The notes beneath the pieces were generated by a model. It was not told where the DNA came from. It saw only the letters and a program-made list of their open reading frames with translations, and made no database searches. 64,000 nt of DNA from Pseudescherichia sp031998825 (GTDB lineage Bacteria; Pseudomonadota; Gammaproteobacteria; Enterobacterales; Enterobacteriaceae), in the NCBI RefSeq assembly GCF_031998825.1, contig NZ_DAMACX010000012.1, positions 1 to 64,000 on the forward strand, given 5' to 3'. Shown in pieces: positions 1 through 8,273 of the stretch. Made by a program: the position numbers and the translations under genes. How positions within the stretch are numbered: the stretch's first letter is position 1; each line of letters begins with the position of its first letter.

Positions 1-2
1 GC

Positions 3-683
3 ATGAACCCCATCGTAATTAATCGGCTTCAACGGAAGCTGGGCTACACTTTTCAACATCAGGAGCTATTGCAGCAGGCGCTAACCCATCGCAGTGCCAG
101 CAGCAAACACAATGAGCGTCTGGAGTTTTTGGGTGACTCCATTTTAAGTTTTGTTATTGCCAACGCGCTCTATCACCGTTTTCCTCGCGTAGACGAGGGC
201 GACATGAGCCGGATGCGCGCCACGCTGGTGCGCGGCAACACGCTGGCCGAGATTGCCCGCGAGTTCGAGCTGGGCGAGTGCCTGCGTTTAGGGCCGGGCG
301 AGCTTAAAAGCGGCGGTTTCCGCCGGGAGTCGATTCTGGCCGATACCGTAGAAGCGTTGATTGGCGGCGTGTTTCTCGACAGCGATATTCAGACCGTCGA
401 AAAGCTGATCCTCTACTGGTATCAGTCCCGCCTGGACGAGATTAGCCCAGGGGATAAACAAAAAGATCCGAAGACGCGTTTACAGGAATTTTTGCAGGGT
501 CGTCACCTGCCGCTGCCAACCTATCTGGTTGTGCAGGTGCGTGGCGAAGCCCACGATCAGGAATTTACTATCCACTGCCAGGTAAGCGGCCTGAGTGAAC
601 CGGTGGTCGGCACAGGTTCCAGCCGCCGCAAGGCGGAGCAGGCAGCCGCCGAACAGGCGTTGAAGAAACTGGAGCTGGAATGA
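3..683 (+). CDS. rnc: Ribonuclease III
   Basis: Double-strand-specific endoribonuclease that processes rRNA precursors and many mRNAs. The 226 residues match the E. coli enzyme in length and nearly in full sequence. The RNase III signature NERLEFLGDS carries the acidic residues E38, E41 and D45; the second metal-binding pair lies in LADTVEALIGG near residues 114-117. The C-terminal third is a double-stranded RNA-binding domain ending in an RRKAEQAAAEQAL helix. The ATG is two bases inside the window, so the upstream leader cannot be judged. The last codons overlap era by 4 bases (ATGA), the usual rnc-era coupling. Confidence 0.98.
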   Translation: MNPIVINRLQRKLGYTFQHQELLQQALTHRSASSKHNERLEFLGDSILSFVIANALYHRFPRVDEGDMSRMRATLVRGNTLAEIAREFELGECLRLGPGELKSGGFRRESILADTVEALIGGVFLDSDIQTVEKLILYWYQSRLDEISPGDKQKDPKTRLQEFLQGRHLPLPTYLVVQVRGEAHDQEFTIHCQVSGLSEPVVGTGSSRRKAEQAAAEQALKKLELE

Positions 684-1588
684 GCAACGAAAAAACATAC
701 TGCGGATTCATTGCCATCGTTGGACGTCCCAACGTTGGCAAATCCACCCTGCTGAACAATCTGCTTGGGCAGAAGATCTCTATTACCTCCCGTAAAGCGC
801 AGACCACGCGTCACCGCATCACGGGGATCCATACCGAAGGCGCTTACCAGGCCATCTATGTGGACACCCCGGGCCTGCACATGGAAGAGAAGCGCGCCAT
901 TAACCGCCTGATGAACAAGGCGGCCAGCAGCTCAATCGGCGACGTTGAGCTGGTGATCTTCGTGGTAGAAGGCACCCGCTGGACGGCAGACGACGAGATG
1001 GTGCTCAACAAGCTGCGCGACGGTAAAACGCCGGTGATCCTGGCGGTTAACAAGGTCGATAACGTGCAGGAGAAGGCGGATCTGCTGCCGCACCTGCAGT
1101 TCCTCGCCAGCCAGATGAACTTCCTCGACATCGTGCCGCTCTCTGCCGAGACCGGAATGAACGTGGATACCATCGCCAGCATCGTGCGTAAACATCTGCC
1201 GGAAGCGATCCACCACTTCCCGGAAGATTACATCACCGATCGCTCACAGCGCTTTATGGCCTCGGAGATCATTCGTGAAAAGCTGATGCGTTTTCTCGGT
1301 GAAGAGCTGCCCTACTCGGTGACCGTCGAGATCGAGCAGTTTGTCAGCAACGATCGCGGCGGCTACGACGTCAACGGCCTAATCCTGGTTGAGCGCGAAG
1401 GTCAGAAGAAGATGGTGATTGGCAACAAAGGGGCCAAGATCAAAACCATCGGCATCGAAGCCCGCAAAGATATGCAGGAGATGTTCGAAGCCCCAGTGCA
1501 CCTTGAGCTGTGGGTGAAGGTTAAATCCGGCTGGGCCGACGACGAGCGCGCTTTGCGTAGCCTCGGCTACGTTGACGATCTCAAATAA
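680..1588 (+). CDS. era: GTPase Era
   Basis: Essential GTPase that binds the 3' end of 16S rRNA during 30S assembly. The G1 loop GRPNVGKS is at residues 15-22, followed by DTPG (G3) and NKVD (G4). The C-terminal KH domain contains the VIGNKGAKIK loop. The length of 302 residues fits the family. The start is the ATG overlapping the rnc stop, which implies translational coupling. recO follows after 65 bases, so rnc-era-recO is probably one transcription unit. Confidence 0.98.
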   Translation: MSNEKTYCGFIAIVGRPNVGKSTLLNNLLGQKISITSRKAQTTRHRITGIHTEGAYQAIYVDTPGLHMEEKRAINRLMNKAASSSIGDVELVIFVVEGTRWTADDEMVLNKLRDGKTPVILAVNKVDNVQEKADLLPHLQFLASQMNFLDIVPLSAETGMNVDTIASIVRKHLPEAIHHFPEDYITDRSQRFMASEIIREKLMRFLGEELPYSVTVEIEQFVSNDRGGYDVNGLILVEREGQKKMVIGNKGAKIKTIGIEARKDMQEMFEAPVHLELWVKVKSGWADDERALRSLGYVDDLK

Positions 1589-1653
1589 TTGACTGAGGTG
1601 AACGGGTGCTGCCAACGCACCTGCGACTCGCAAGACGACGAGTATAAATGCTG

Positions 1654-2379
1654 ATGGAAGGGTGGCAGCGCGCTTTTGTCTTACACAGTCGTCCCTGGAG
1701 CGAAACCAGCCTGATGCTGGACGTCTTCACGGAAGAGTCGGGCCGCGTGCGCCTTGTTGCAAAAGGCGCACGGGCAAAACGATCTAACCTGAAGGGCGCC
1801 CTCCAGCCCTTTACGCCTCTGCTGGTACGCTTCGGCGGCCGGGGTGAAGTCAAAACCCTGCGCAGCGCGGAAGCGGTCTCACTGGCGCTCCCCCTGAGCG
1901 GCATCACGCTTTATAGCGGTCTCTACGTTAACGAGCTTATCTCTCGCGTACTTGAACATGAGACGCGCTTCTCTGAACTTTTTTTCGATTACCTGCACTG
2001 TATTCAGGCGCTGGCAGGCCTGAGCGGCTCGCCCGAACCGGTCCTCCGGCGCTTTGAGCTGGCGCTGCTGGGGCATCTTGGGTACGGCATCGATTTTATG
2101 CACTGCGCCGGAACCGGCGAAGCGGTGGAGGACACCATGACCTACCGCTACCGGGAGGAGAAAGGGTTTATCGCCAGCGTGGTGATAGATAACCGCACCT
2201 TTACCGGCCGCCAGCTGCGGGCGCTTGCCGAGCGCGAGTTTCCCGACGGCGATACGTTAAAAGCGGCGAAACGCTTTACCCGCGCGGCCCTGAAGCCGTA
2301 TCTTGGCGGGAAACCGCTAAAAAGCCGGGAGCTGTTTCGCCAGTTTGTGCCGAAACGGCCAGCGCCGGATGCACCGTAA
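1654..2379 (+). CDS. recO: DNA repair protein RecO
   Basis: Recombination mediator of the RecFOR pathway. It binds SSB-coated single-stranded DNA and loads RecA with RecR. The protein starts MEGWQRAFVLHSRPWSE, an OB-fold N-terminus typical of enterobacterial RecO, and has about 241 residues. An ATG six bases upstream (1648) is also in frame. I chose 1654 because it gives the family's conserved N-terminus MEGWQ. A helical C-terminal domain follows; the four-cysteine zinc site of many RecO proteins is not obvious, as is usual in enterobacteria. Confidence 0.96.
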   Translation: MEGWQRAFVLHSRPWSETSLMLDVFTEESGRVRLVAKGARAKRSNLKGALQPFTPLLVRFGGRGEVKTLRSAEAVSLALPLSGITLYSGLYVNELISRVLEHETRFSELFFDYLHCIQALAGLSGSPEPVLRRFELALLGHLGYGIDFMHCAGTGEAVEDTMTYRYREEKGFIASVVIDNRTFTGRQLRALAEREFPDGDTLKAAKRFTRAALKPYLGGKPLKSRELFRQFVPKRPAPDAP

Positions 2380-2422
2380 AACATCCACCGTAAGATAAAG
2401 GATATTCGAGGATTGTATTGTC

Positions 2423-3154
2423 ATGGCTGAACTACTGTTAGGCGTTAATATCGATCACATTGCTACCTTGCGTAACGCACGTGGCACGGCATACCCTGAT
2501 CCGGTCCAGGCGGCGTTTATTGCCGAGCAGGCAGGGGCGGACGGTATTACGGTGCATCTGCGCGAGGATCGCCGCCACATCACCGACCGCGACGTGAAGG
2601 TGCTGCGCCAGACCCTGGATACGCGCATGAACCTGGAGATGGCGGTTACCGAAGAGATGCTGGCTATCGCCTGCGAGACCAAACCTCACTTCTGCTGCCT
2701 GGTACCGGAGAAGCGTCAGGAGGTCACCACCGAAGGCGGGCTGGACGTAGCCGGACAGCGGGATAAGATGCGCGACGCCTGCACGCGGCTGGCGGAAGCC
2801 GGGATCCTGGTATCGCTGTTTATCGATGCCGATCCCGAGCAGATCAAAGCCGCCGCAGAGGTAGGTGCGCCCTACATCGAAATCCATACCGGCTGCTACG
2901 CGGATGCGGAAGACGAGGCCACCCAGGCCAAAGAGCTGGAGCGCATCGCCAACGCGGCGACCTATGCGGCGAGTCTCGGGCTTAAGGTCAACGCCGGTCA
3001 CGGTCTGACCTACCACAACGTGAAGGCCATCGCCCAAATCCCGGAGATGCACGAGCTGAACATCGGCCACGCCATTATTGGCCGGGCGGTGATGAGCGGC
3101 CTGAAAGAGGCGGTTGCCGAGATGAAACGCCTGATGCTGGAAGCACGCCGGTAA
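2423..3154 (+). CDS. pdxJ: Pyridoxine 5'-phosphate synthase
   Basis: Last step of DXP-dependent vitamin B6 synthesis: condenses 1-deoxy-D-xylulose 5-phosphate with 3-amino-2-oxopropyl phosphate to pyridoxine 5'-phosphate. The 243-residue TIM barrel begins MAELLLGVNIDHIATLRNAR, with the conserved HLREDRRHI loop and a C-terminal GHGLTYHN and NIGHAIIGRA phosphate-binding region. It lies 43 bases after recO, and its stop overlaps the acpS start (TAATG), as in E. coli. Confidence 0.98.
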   Translation: MAELLLGVNIDHIATLRNARGTAYPDPVQAAFIAEQAGADGITVHLREDRRHITDRDVKVLRQTLDTRMNLEMAVTEEMLAIACETKPHFCCLVPEKRQEVTTEGGLDVAGQRDKMRDACTRLAEAGILVSLFIDADPEQIKAAAEVGAPYIEIHTGCYADAEDEATQAKELERIANAATYAASLGLKVNAGHGLTYHNVKAIAQIPEMHELNIGHAIIGRAVMSGLKEAVAEMKRLMLEARR

Positions 3155-3534
3155 TGGCTATTCTGGGCTTGGGCACGGATATTGTGGAGATCGACCGCAT
3201 CGAAGGGGTGATCTCCCGCTCCGGCGACCGGCTGGCAAAGAAAGTGCTGAGCGCTAACGAGTGGGCCATCTACCAGGCCCATCAGCAGCCGGTGCGCTTT
3301 CTCGCCAAGCGCTTTGCGGTAAAAGAGGCGGCGGCTAAGGCCTTCGGCACCGGCATTCGCAACGGCCTGGCGTTCAACCAGTTTGAAGTCTTTAACGACG
3401 AGCTGGGCAAGCCGCGCCTGCGTCTGTGGGGCGAAGCGCTAAAGCTGGCGGAGCGGCTGGGCGTCGCGCATATGCACGTCACCCTGGCGGATGAACGACG
3501 CTACGCCTGCGCGACGGTGATTATCGAGAGCTAA
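3154..3534 (+). CDS. acpS: Holo-[acyl-carrier-protein] synthase
   Basis: Transfers 4'-phosphopantetheine from CoA to a serine of acyl carrier protein, activating it for fatty acid synthesis. The 126-residue protein has the family motifs GLGTDIVEIDRI near the N-terminus (Mg-binding Asp) and RFAVKEAAAKAFGTG in the middle (Glu and catalytic Lys). The ATG shares its A with the pdxJ stop codon. The 3' end overlaps the convergent yfhL by 4 bases, so the two genes share terminal codons and have no room for a separate terminator. Confidence 0.98.
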   Translation: MAILGLGTDIVEIDRIEGVISRSGDRLAKKVLSANEWAIYQAHQQPVRFLAKRFAVKEAAAKAFGTGIRNGLAFNQFEVFNDELGKPRLRLWGEALKLAERLGVAHMHVTLADERRYACATVIIES

Positions 3535-3791
3535 ATCTTATCCGCATGGTGCAGCAGGACAAACTTGTCCCACAGCTGCTCCTGGCTCTCAATATACGCT
3601 GGATCCTTGAGGATCGTATTGGGGATAGGGCAGACCTTCTGACACGTCGGCGTCTCATAGTGGCCGACGCACTCCGTGCAGCGATCGCTGTCGATCTCAT
3701 AAACGCTCTCACCCATCGAAATGGCCTCGTTCGGACACTCGGGTTCGCACATATCGCAGTTTATGCATTTTTTGGTGATCAACAGCGCCAT
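3531..3791 (-). CDS. yfhL: YfhL family 4Fe-4S dicluster ferredoxin
   Basis: Small soluble electron carrier with two [4Fe-4S] clusters. The first cysteine set is CINCDMCEPECP near residues 9-20 (CxxCxxCxxxCP). The second is CTECVGHYETPTCQKVCP, with the longer insert typical of Alvin-type ferredoxins. Its 86 residues match E. coli YfhL. Its physiological partner is not shown by the sequence; neighbourhood conservation with acpS is ancestral. A good minus-strand TATAAT lies 37 bases upstream of the start, so it probably has its own promoter even though yfhH runs toward it. Confidence 0.95.
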   Translation of the reverse strand: MALLITKKCINCDMCEPECPNEAISMGESVYEIDSDRCTECVGHYETPTCQKVCPIPNTILKDPAYIESQEQLWDKFVLLHHADKI

Positions 3792-3827
3792 CGGGAAATC
3801 TCAGAAGCTACACAAGCAGGGCGGGTA

Positions 3828-3833
3828 TTATAC
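3828..3833 (-). promoter_or_regulatory. yfhL -10 element
   Basis: A perfect TATAAT on the minus strand, in the 55-base gap between the end of yfhH and the start of yfhL. The best -35 at 17-base spacing (CTGGTC) is weak. This is an inference from one good hexamer. Confidence 0.45.
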
Positions 3834-3846
3834 GCCTGATTTCTGC

Positions 3847-4695
3847 TCAGACCAGTTTTTTCACCAATGCCTCGCTGTGGCGGATCCGCTCCGGGGCGTG
3901 CTCCAGATCCTGCTGCACCAGTGCCATAAACAGCAGGTCAGTCAGTAGCATTTGCGCGCTGGTAGAGGAGATGGCCGCGCTGCGGGTGGCCTGCTCCTCG
4001 GCAATGGTATACAGGCAGCGAGTCGAGCGCTGCTGCAAGGCGTTAGGGGTAAAGCCGGTGATCGCCAGGATCTTCGCCCCAACGCGAAAGGCTTCATCCG
4101 CCGCCATGTTGATCTCCCGCCGTTCGCCAGTATAGGAGATAGCCAGCAGCAGATCGCCGCTCTCCATGGCCTGCGCCGTTGCCAGCAGGGCGTGCATATC
4201 CTGCTCTACCACCGCATGCAAACCAATCTTCATCAGCTTCCAGCCAAAATTACGCGCCACCAGCCCGGACGCGCCGATGCCGGTCAGCACGATCCGTCGC
4301 GCATCGCGCAGCATGATCACGCTCTCCTGAAGCTTATCCTCGGTATTTACATCAAGCGTCGCGTTCATGGCGCTGACCTTCTCGTGGATCAGCTTCTCGC
4401 CTACCACCCGCAGGGGATCGTCGCCGCGGATCTGGTTATGCACCGGAACGGAGTGGGGCGTTGGCGTGCTGACCAGCGCTTCGCTAATCGCCAGCTTGAG
4501 CGCCGGAAATCCTTTAAACCCCAGCTTCTGGGCGAACTTTACCACGCTGGACTGGCTGATACCCGCCTCGGCTGCCAGCTGTTGCGAGCTGAGGTGGCGG
4601 GCGCGATCGGGCTGGGTGAGGAGAAAATCAGCCAGCTTTTTATCGCTTTGTGCCAGGCCCGCATAGCGCTGACGGATATGGATCAAACAGTTCAT
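3847..4695 (-). CDS. yfhH: RpiR/MurR-family transcriptional regulator YfhH
   Basis: DNA-binding regulator with an N-terminal RpiR-type helix-turn-helix (about residues 1-77, including ISQSSVVKFAQKLGFKGF) and a C-terminal SIS sugar-phosphate-binding domain (ITGFTPNAL, ISYTGERREIN). The start MNCLIHIRQRY at 4695 gives 282 residues, as in E. coli YfhH; an upstream in-frame start would add 12 residues without family support. In E. coli yfhH is not beside mur genes. Here it is divergent from a murQ/murP pair, so it is likely their local regulator, with MurNAc 6-phosphate as the natural candidate effector (inference). Confidence 0.93.
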   Translation of the reverse strand: MNCLIHIRQRYAGLAQSDKKLADFLLTQPDRARHLSSQQLAAEAGISQSSVVKFAQKLGFKGFPALKLAISEALVSTPTPHSVPVHNQIRGDDPLRVVGEKLIHEKVSAMNATLDVNTEDKLQESVIMLRDARRIVLTGIGASGLVARNFGWKLMKIGLHAVVEQDMHALLATAQAMESGDLLLAISYTGERREINMAADEAFRVGAKILAITGFTPNALQQRSTRCLYTIAEEQATRSAAISSTSAQMLLTDLLFMALVQQDLEHAPERIRHSEALVKKLV

Positions 4696-4754
4696 GGTAA
4701 CTCCGGGGGCAAAACGTGACAACGGCAACAAACATCCTGTTCGCAGGCATCAAT

Positions 4755-4767
4755 GAATTATATATTC
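4755..4767. promoter_or_regulatory. Operator candidate 1, yfhH-murQ intergenic
   Basis: GAATTATATATTC is a near-perfect 13-base inverted repeat (outer arms GAAT/ATTC). It matches a second copy 33 bases downstream at 12 of 13 positions. The spacing is about three helical turns, as expected for paired sites of a dimeric or tetrameric RpiR-type regulator. A TATACT at 4771-4776 lies between the two copies. Confidence 0.55.
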
Positions 4768-4787
4768 CATTATACTGCGCGGGACAC

Positions 4788-4800
4788 GAATTAAATATTC
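4788..4800. promoter_or_regulatory. Operator candidate 2, yfhH-murQ intergenic
   Basis: GAATTAAATATTC repeats the 4755-4767 element with one change and lies 14 bases before the murQ start. Binding here would block transcription or early elongation. No experimental consensus for YfhH is known to me, so the assignment rests on symmetry, duplication and position. Confidence 0.55.
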
Positions 4801-4814
4801 AAAAGGTACTGATA

Positions 4815-5708
4815 ATGAATCTTGGCTCACTGGTATCAGAAACGCGAAATTCTGAGACGATGGATCTGGACGCGCTTTCGACTATCGAGTTAGTAACCCG
4901 TTTTAATCAACAGGATACGCTGGTCGCGCTGGCAGTGAAAGAGACATTGCCAGATGTTGCAAAAGCGGTGGATGCCGCAGCGGCAGCACTAAAGGCAGGG
5001 GGACGCATCATCTATATGGGCGCAGGAACCAGCGGGCGGCTGGGTGTCCTCGATGCTTCGGAGTGCCCGCCGACCTTTGGCGTCCCGCACGGTCTGGTGA
5101 TTGGCCTGATCGCCGGTGGCCCGGGCGCGCTGCTGAAGGCGGTAGAGGGGGCAGAGGATAACCCGCAGCTGGGAGAGGACGATCTGCGCGAACTGACGCT
5201 CGACTCCCGCGATCTGGTCGTAGGTCTGGCTGCGTCCGGGCGCACGCCTTACGTCATCGGCGGGCTGAAATATGCCCGGGCCACGGGCTGCACCACGGTA
5301 GCTATCTCCTGTAATCCCGCCTCGCCAATCGCTCAGGAAGCTGACATTGCCATCTCGCCCGTAGTAGGGCCGGAAGCGTTAACCGGCTCTACCCGCCTCA
5401 AGTCCGGCACGGCGCAAAAGCTGGTGCTGAACATGATCTCCACCGGGGCGATGGTCAAGTTTGGCAAGGTCTACCAGAACCTGATGGTCGATATGAAAGC
5501 CAGCAATATCAAGCTCGTCGATCGCGCCTGCCGCATGGTGGTTGAGGCGACAGGCGTCACGCTGGAGCAGGCCCGCAGCGTGCTGGAGCAGACCGGGTAT
5601 GACGTGAAGCCCGCTATTTTAATGGTGCTCACCGGGCTGGACGTAGATGCTGCACGCGCCCGGCTCGACGCCCATCAGGGGTTCTTACGCGCCGCGCTTA
5701 ACGACTAA
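4815..5708 (+). CDS. murQ: N-acetylmuramic acid 6-phosphate etherase
   Basis: Cleaves the D-lactyl ether of MurNAc 6-phosphate, giving GlcNAc 6-phosphate and D-lactate in peptidoglycan recycling and MurNAc catabolism. The 297-residue protein starts MNLGSLVSETRN, the usual MurQ N-terminus; earlier in-frame starts would run through the operator repeats. It carries the SIS-domain motif MGAGTSGRLGVLDASECPPTFG (the full run spans about residues 60-81 and includes the catalytic Glu) and SGRTPYV, and ends in a UBA-like helical tail. murP follows after 9 bases in the same operon. Confidence 0.96.
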   Translation: MNLGSLVSETRNSETMDLDALSTIELVTRFNQQDTLVALAVKETLPDVAKAVDAAAAALKAGGRIIYMGAGTSGRLGVLDASECPPTFGVPHGLVIGLIAGGPGALLKAVEGAEDNPQLGEDDLRELTLDSRDLVVGLAASGRTPYVIGGLKYARATGCTTVAISCNPASPIAQEADIAISPVVGPEALTGSTRLKSGTAQKLVLNMISTGAMVKFGKVYQNLMVDMKASNIKLVDRACRMVVEATGVTLEQARSVLEQTGYDVKPAILMVLTGLDVDAARARLDAHQGFLRAALND

Positions 5709-5717
5709 GAGGTTCAC

Positions 5718-7082
5718 ATGGATAAGTCACTGACGTTGGCAGGGGAGATTTTGCAGGGCATCGGCGGGCAGGGCAACGTGCTGCGGCTGGAAAACTGTAT
5801 GACCCGCGTCCGGTTTGAGGTACAGGATGAGGGGCTGCTTAATATCGGCAGGCTGAAATCGCTCCCGGGCGTCAGCGGCTACGTTAAGCAGGGCGAGCAG
5901 CATCAGCTGATCGTCGGGCCAGGAAGAGCCGGGCAGGTGGTAGATGCTATGCGCACGCTGGTCAATGGCGAAGGAGTAGCCCCGATCCCGGACGAGATTG
6001 CCCGCAATAAGGCCCAGGCGAAAGCGCAGTATAAAGCGCCAATGAGCGATGCGCTGCGCATGCTGGCGAACGTTTTCATTCCGCTCATTCCGGCGTTTAT
6101 CGCTTCCGGCCTGATCACCGGCATTATCAATATCCTGAAGCGACCCGATATTGCTGGCGATATCGCGATTCACTACCCCAACGTGCTGGGGCTGCTCGGC
6201 ATCTTTGGCAGCGCCGTGTTTGCGATTATGAATATCCTTGTGGGGGTCAACGCGGCAAAGGTGTTCGGCGGCTCGCAGGCGTTAGGCGGAGTGATGGCCG
6301 GCATCCTCTCCAGTCCGCAGCTGGCGCAGATCACGCTGTTTGGCGAAGCGTTGCAGCCAGGGCGCGGCGGGGTCATCGCCGTGCTGCTGGTGGTTGCGCT
6401 GATGTGCTGGTTTGAGAAGCGGTTTCGTGAACGACTGCCGGGCTCGCTGGAGTTAATTCTTAACCCGCTGCTGACCACGCTCATCACCGGGACGATTGCG
6501 ATCGTGGCGCTACAGCCGCTCGGGGGCTGGATTTCTGAATCCATTGCCCATGGAGCTGGCTGGGCTATCGATCGCGGCGGCCTGCTGGTAGGCGCAGTGC
6601 TGGCCGGTAGCTTTTTGCCGCTGGTGCTTACCGGCCTGCATCAAGGCCTGGTACCGATCCACGTGGAGCTGGTTCAGGCGCACGGCTCCAACGCCCTGCT
6701 GCCTATCCTCTCAATGGCAGGCGTTGGGCAGGTAGGTGCAGCCCTGGCCGTGCTGCTTAAGACGCGCAACGCGCGGCTAAAAACGGTAATAAAAGGTGCG
6801 CTACCGGTGGGGCTGTTGGGCATCGGCGAGCCGCTGATTTTTGGCGTCACGCTGCCGCTGGGTAAGCCGTTTATCGGCGCCTGCCTGGGCGGCGCGGTGG
6901 GTGGGGCGCTTGTCTGCTACTGGAAGGTAGCGACGGTGATTACCTTTGGGATTTCCGGTTTACCGCTGGCTTTAACGATTGTTACCGGAAAAGTCACGAT
7001 CTATCTGTTAGGCTATTTATTGGCAGTTATCGCTGGGTTCCTGTTTACCTGGCTGTTAGGTTTTAACGATCCAAAGGAGTAG
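5718..7082 (+). CDS. murP: PTS EIIBC, N-acetylmuramic acid-type (MurP-like)
   Basis: Membrane permease that takes up and phosphorylates a sugar, probably MurNAc. The N-terminal EIIB domain has the phosphorylation-site Cys in LENCMTRVRF (about residue 27). An EIIC domain of about 350 residues follows, with many hydrophobic segments and the GIGEPLIFGVTLP motif. No EIIA domain is present, as in E. coli MurP, which borrows the glucose EIIA (Crr). The 454 residues are slightly shorter than E. coli MurP. The substrate is inferred from murQ immediately upstream; a related amino sugar is possible. Confidence 0.88.
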   Translation: MDKSLTLAGEILQGIGGQGNVLRLENCMTRVRFEVQDEGLLNIGRLKSLPGVSGYVKQGEQHQLIVGPGRAGQVVDAMRTLVNGEGVAPIPDEIARNKAQAKAQYKAPMSDALRMLANVFIPLIPAFIASGLITGIINILKRPDIAGDIAIHYPNVLGLLGIFGSAVFAIMNILVGVNAAKVFGGSQALGGVMAGILSSPQLAQITLFGEALQPGRGGVIAVLLVVALMCWFEKRFRERLPGSLELILNPLLTTLITGTIAIVALQPLGGWISESIAHGAGWAIDRGGLLVGAVLAGSFLPLVLTGLHQGLVPIHVELVQAHGSNALLPILSMAGVGQVGAALAVLLKTRNARLKTVIKGALPVGLLGIGEPLIFGVTLPLGKPFIGACLGGAVGGALVCYWKVATVITFGISGLPLALTIVTGKVTIYLLGYLLAVIAGFLFTWLLGFNDPKE

Positions 7083-7085
7083 GGT

Positions 7086-7721
7086 TTGGCAAATAGCGAG
7101 CGTCGTGTTGTGTTTTTCGATCTGGATGGAACGCTGCACCAGCAGGATATGTTCGGTACATTTCTGCGGTATCTGCTGCGGCATCAGCCACTCAATGCGC
7201 TGCTCGTTCTACCCCTGTTGCCGGTTATCGGCGTTGCGTTACTGGTGAAGGGGCGGGCTGCCCGCTGGCCGATGAGCCTGCTGCTGTGGGGATGCACCTT
7301 TGGCCACAGCGAGGCGCGGCTTAAGGCGCTGGAAAAGTCATTTGTCACCTGGTTTCGCGGGCGCGTCACCGCCTTCCCGGTGGTGCAGGATCGGCTGACC
7401 AACTATCTCGACGCCTCGGATGCCGATATCTGGCTGATCACCGGCTCGCCGCAGCCGCTGGTGGAGCAGGTCTATTTTGATACGCCCTGGTTGCCTCGTG
7501 TCAACCTGATCGCCAGCCAGATCCGCCGTAGCCACGGTGGCTGGGTGCTCTCTATGCGCTGTCTCGGTCATGAGAAGGTTGTGCAGCTGGAGCAAAAAAT
7601 AGGTACGCCGCTGCGCCTCTACAGCGGCTACAGCGACAGCAAGCAGGATAACCCGCTGCTCTACTTCTGCGAACATCGCTGGCGGGTCACGCCTCACGGA
7701 GAGCTACAGCAACTCGAGTAG
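7086..7721 (+). CDS. pgpC: Phosphatidylglycerophosphatase C
   Basis: HAD-superfamily phosphatase (YfhB/PgpC) that dephosphorylates phosphatidylglycerol phosphate in phospholipid synthesis. The DxDGT nucleophile motif is in VVFFDLDGTLHQQD near residue 12. Later motifs are ITGSPQPL and GYSDSKQDNPLL. A hydrophobic stretch (about residues 34-55) fits membrane association. The start is TTG, as inferred from the 211-residue family length; no ATG gives the same N-terminus. It starts 3 bases after the murP stop, so it may be read from the mur operon. Confidence 0.93.
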   Translation: MANSERRVVFFDLDGTLHQQDMFGTFLRYLLRHQPLNALLVLPLLPVIGVALLVKGRAARWPMSLLLWGCTFGHSEARLKALEKSFVTWFRGRVTAFPVVQDRLTNYLDASDADIWLITGSPQPLVEQVYFDTPWLPRVNLIASQIRRSHGGWVLSMRCLGHEKVVQLEQKIGTPLRLYSGYSDSKQDNPLLYFCEHRWRVTPHGELQQLE

Positions 7722-7743
7722 TGTGTGCGTACTTACACCTGTG

Positions 7744-7749
7744 TATAAT
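7744..7749 (+). promoter_or_regulatory. tadA -10 element
   Basis: A perfect TATAAT lies 33 bases before the tadA GTG, in the 60-base pgpC-tadA gap. No good -35 hexamer is visible at 16-18 bases. Confidence 0.4.
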
Positions 7750-7781
7750 GCGCCCCGTTTTGACTACTGGAGTGCTGAGCC

Positions 7782-8273
7782 GTGTCCGATACTGAATTAA
7801 CCCACGAATACTGGATGCGCCACGCGCTCTTACTCGCGCAGCGCGCCTGGGACGAAGGGGAAGTTCCGGTCGGGGCGGTGCTGGTACACAACAACCAGGT
7901 CATCGGTGAAGGGTGGAACCGGCCCATCGGCCGCCACGATCCCACCGCCCACGCCGAAATCATGGCCCTGCGCCAGGGTGGGCTGGTGCTGCAAAACTAC
8001 CGCCTGCTTGATACCACGCTCTACGTCACCCTTGAACCCTGCGTCATGTGCGCAGGGGCGATGGTGCATAGCCGTATCGGCACGCTGGTGTTTGGCGCAC
8101 GGGATCTGAAAACCGGCGCGGCAGGCTCCCTGATGGATGTCCTGCATCACCCCGGCATGAACCACCGGGTTGAGATCGTTGAGGGAACGCTGAGTGATGA
8201 ATGCTCGGGCATGCTCAGCGAATTTTTCCGCCAGCGTCGGCTGGCGATAAAAGCGCAAAAGCAGGCGCGTTAA
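7782..8273 (+). CDS. tadA: tRNA adenosine(34) deaminase
   Basis: Deaminates the wobble adenosine of tRNA-Arg(ACG) to inosine; essential in E. coli. The zinc and catalytic motif HAEIMAL (H and E) and the PCVMCAG cysteine pair are intact, and KTGAAGSLMDVL is conserved. The GTG start gives 163 residues and the family N-terminus SDTELTHEYWMRHAL; ATG at 7815 would remove 11 residues. The stop overlaps the convergent mltF stop by 3 bases. Confidence 0.97.
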   Translation: MSDTELTHEYWMRHALLLAQRAWDEGEVPVGAVLVHNNQVIGEGWNRPIGRHDPTAHAEIMALRQGGLVLQNYRLLDTTLYVTLEPCVMCAGAMVHSRIGTLVFGARDLKTGAAGSLMDVLHHPGMNHRVEIVEGTLSDECSGMLSEFFRQRRLAIKAQKQAR

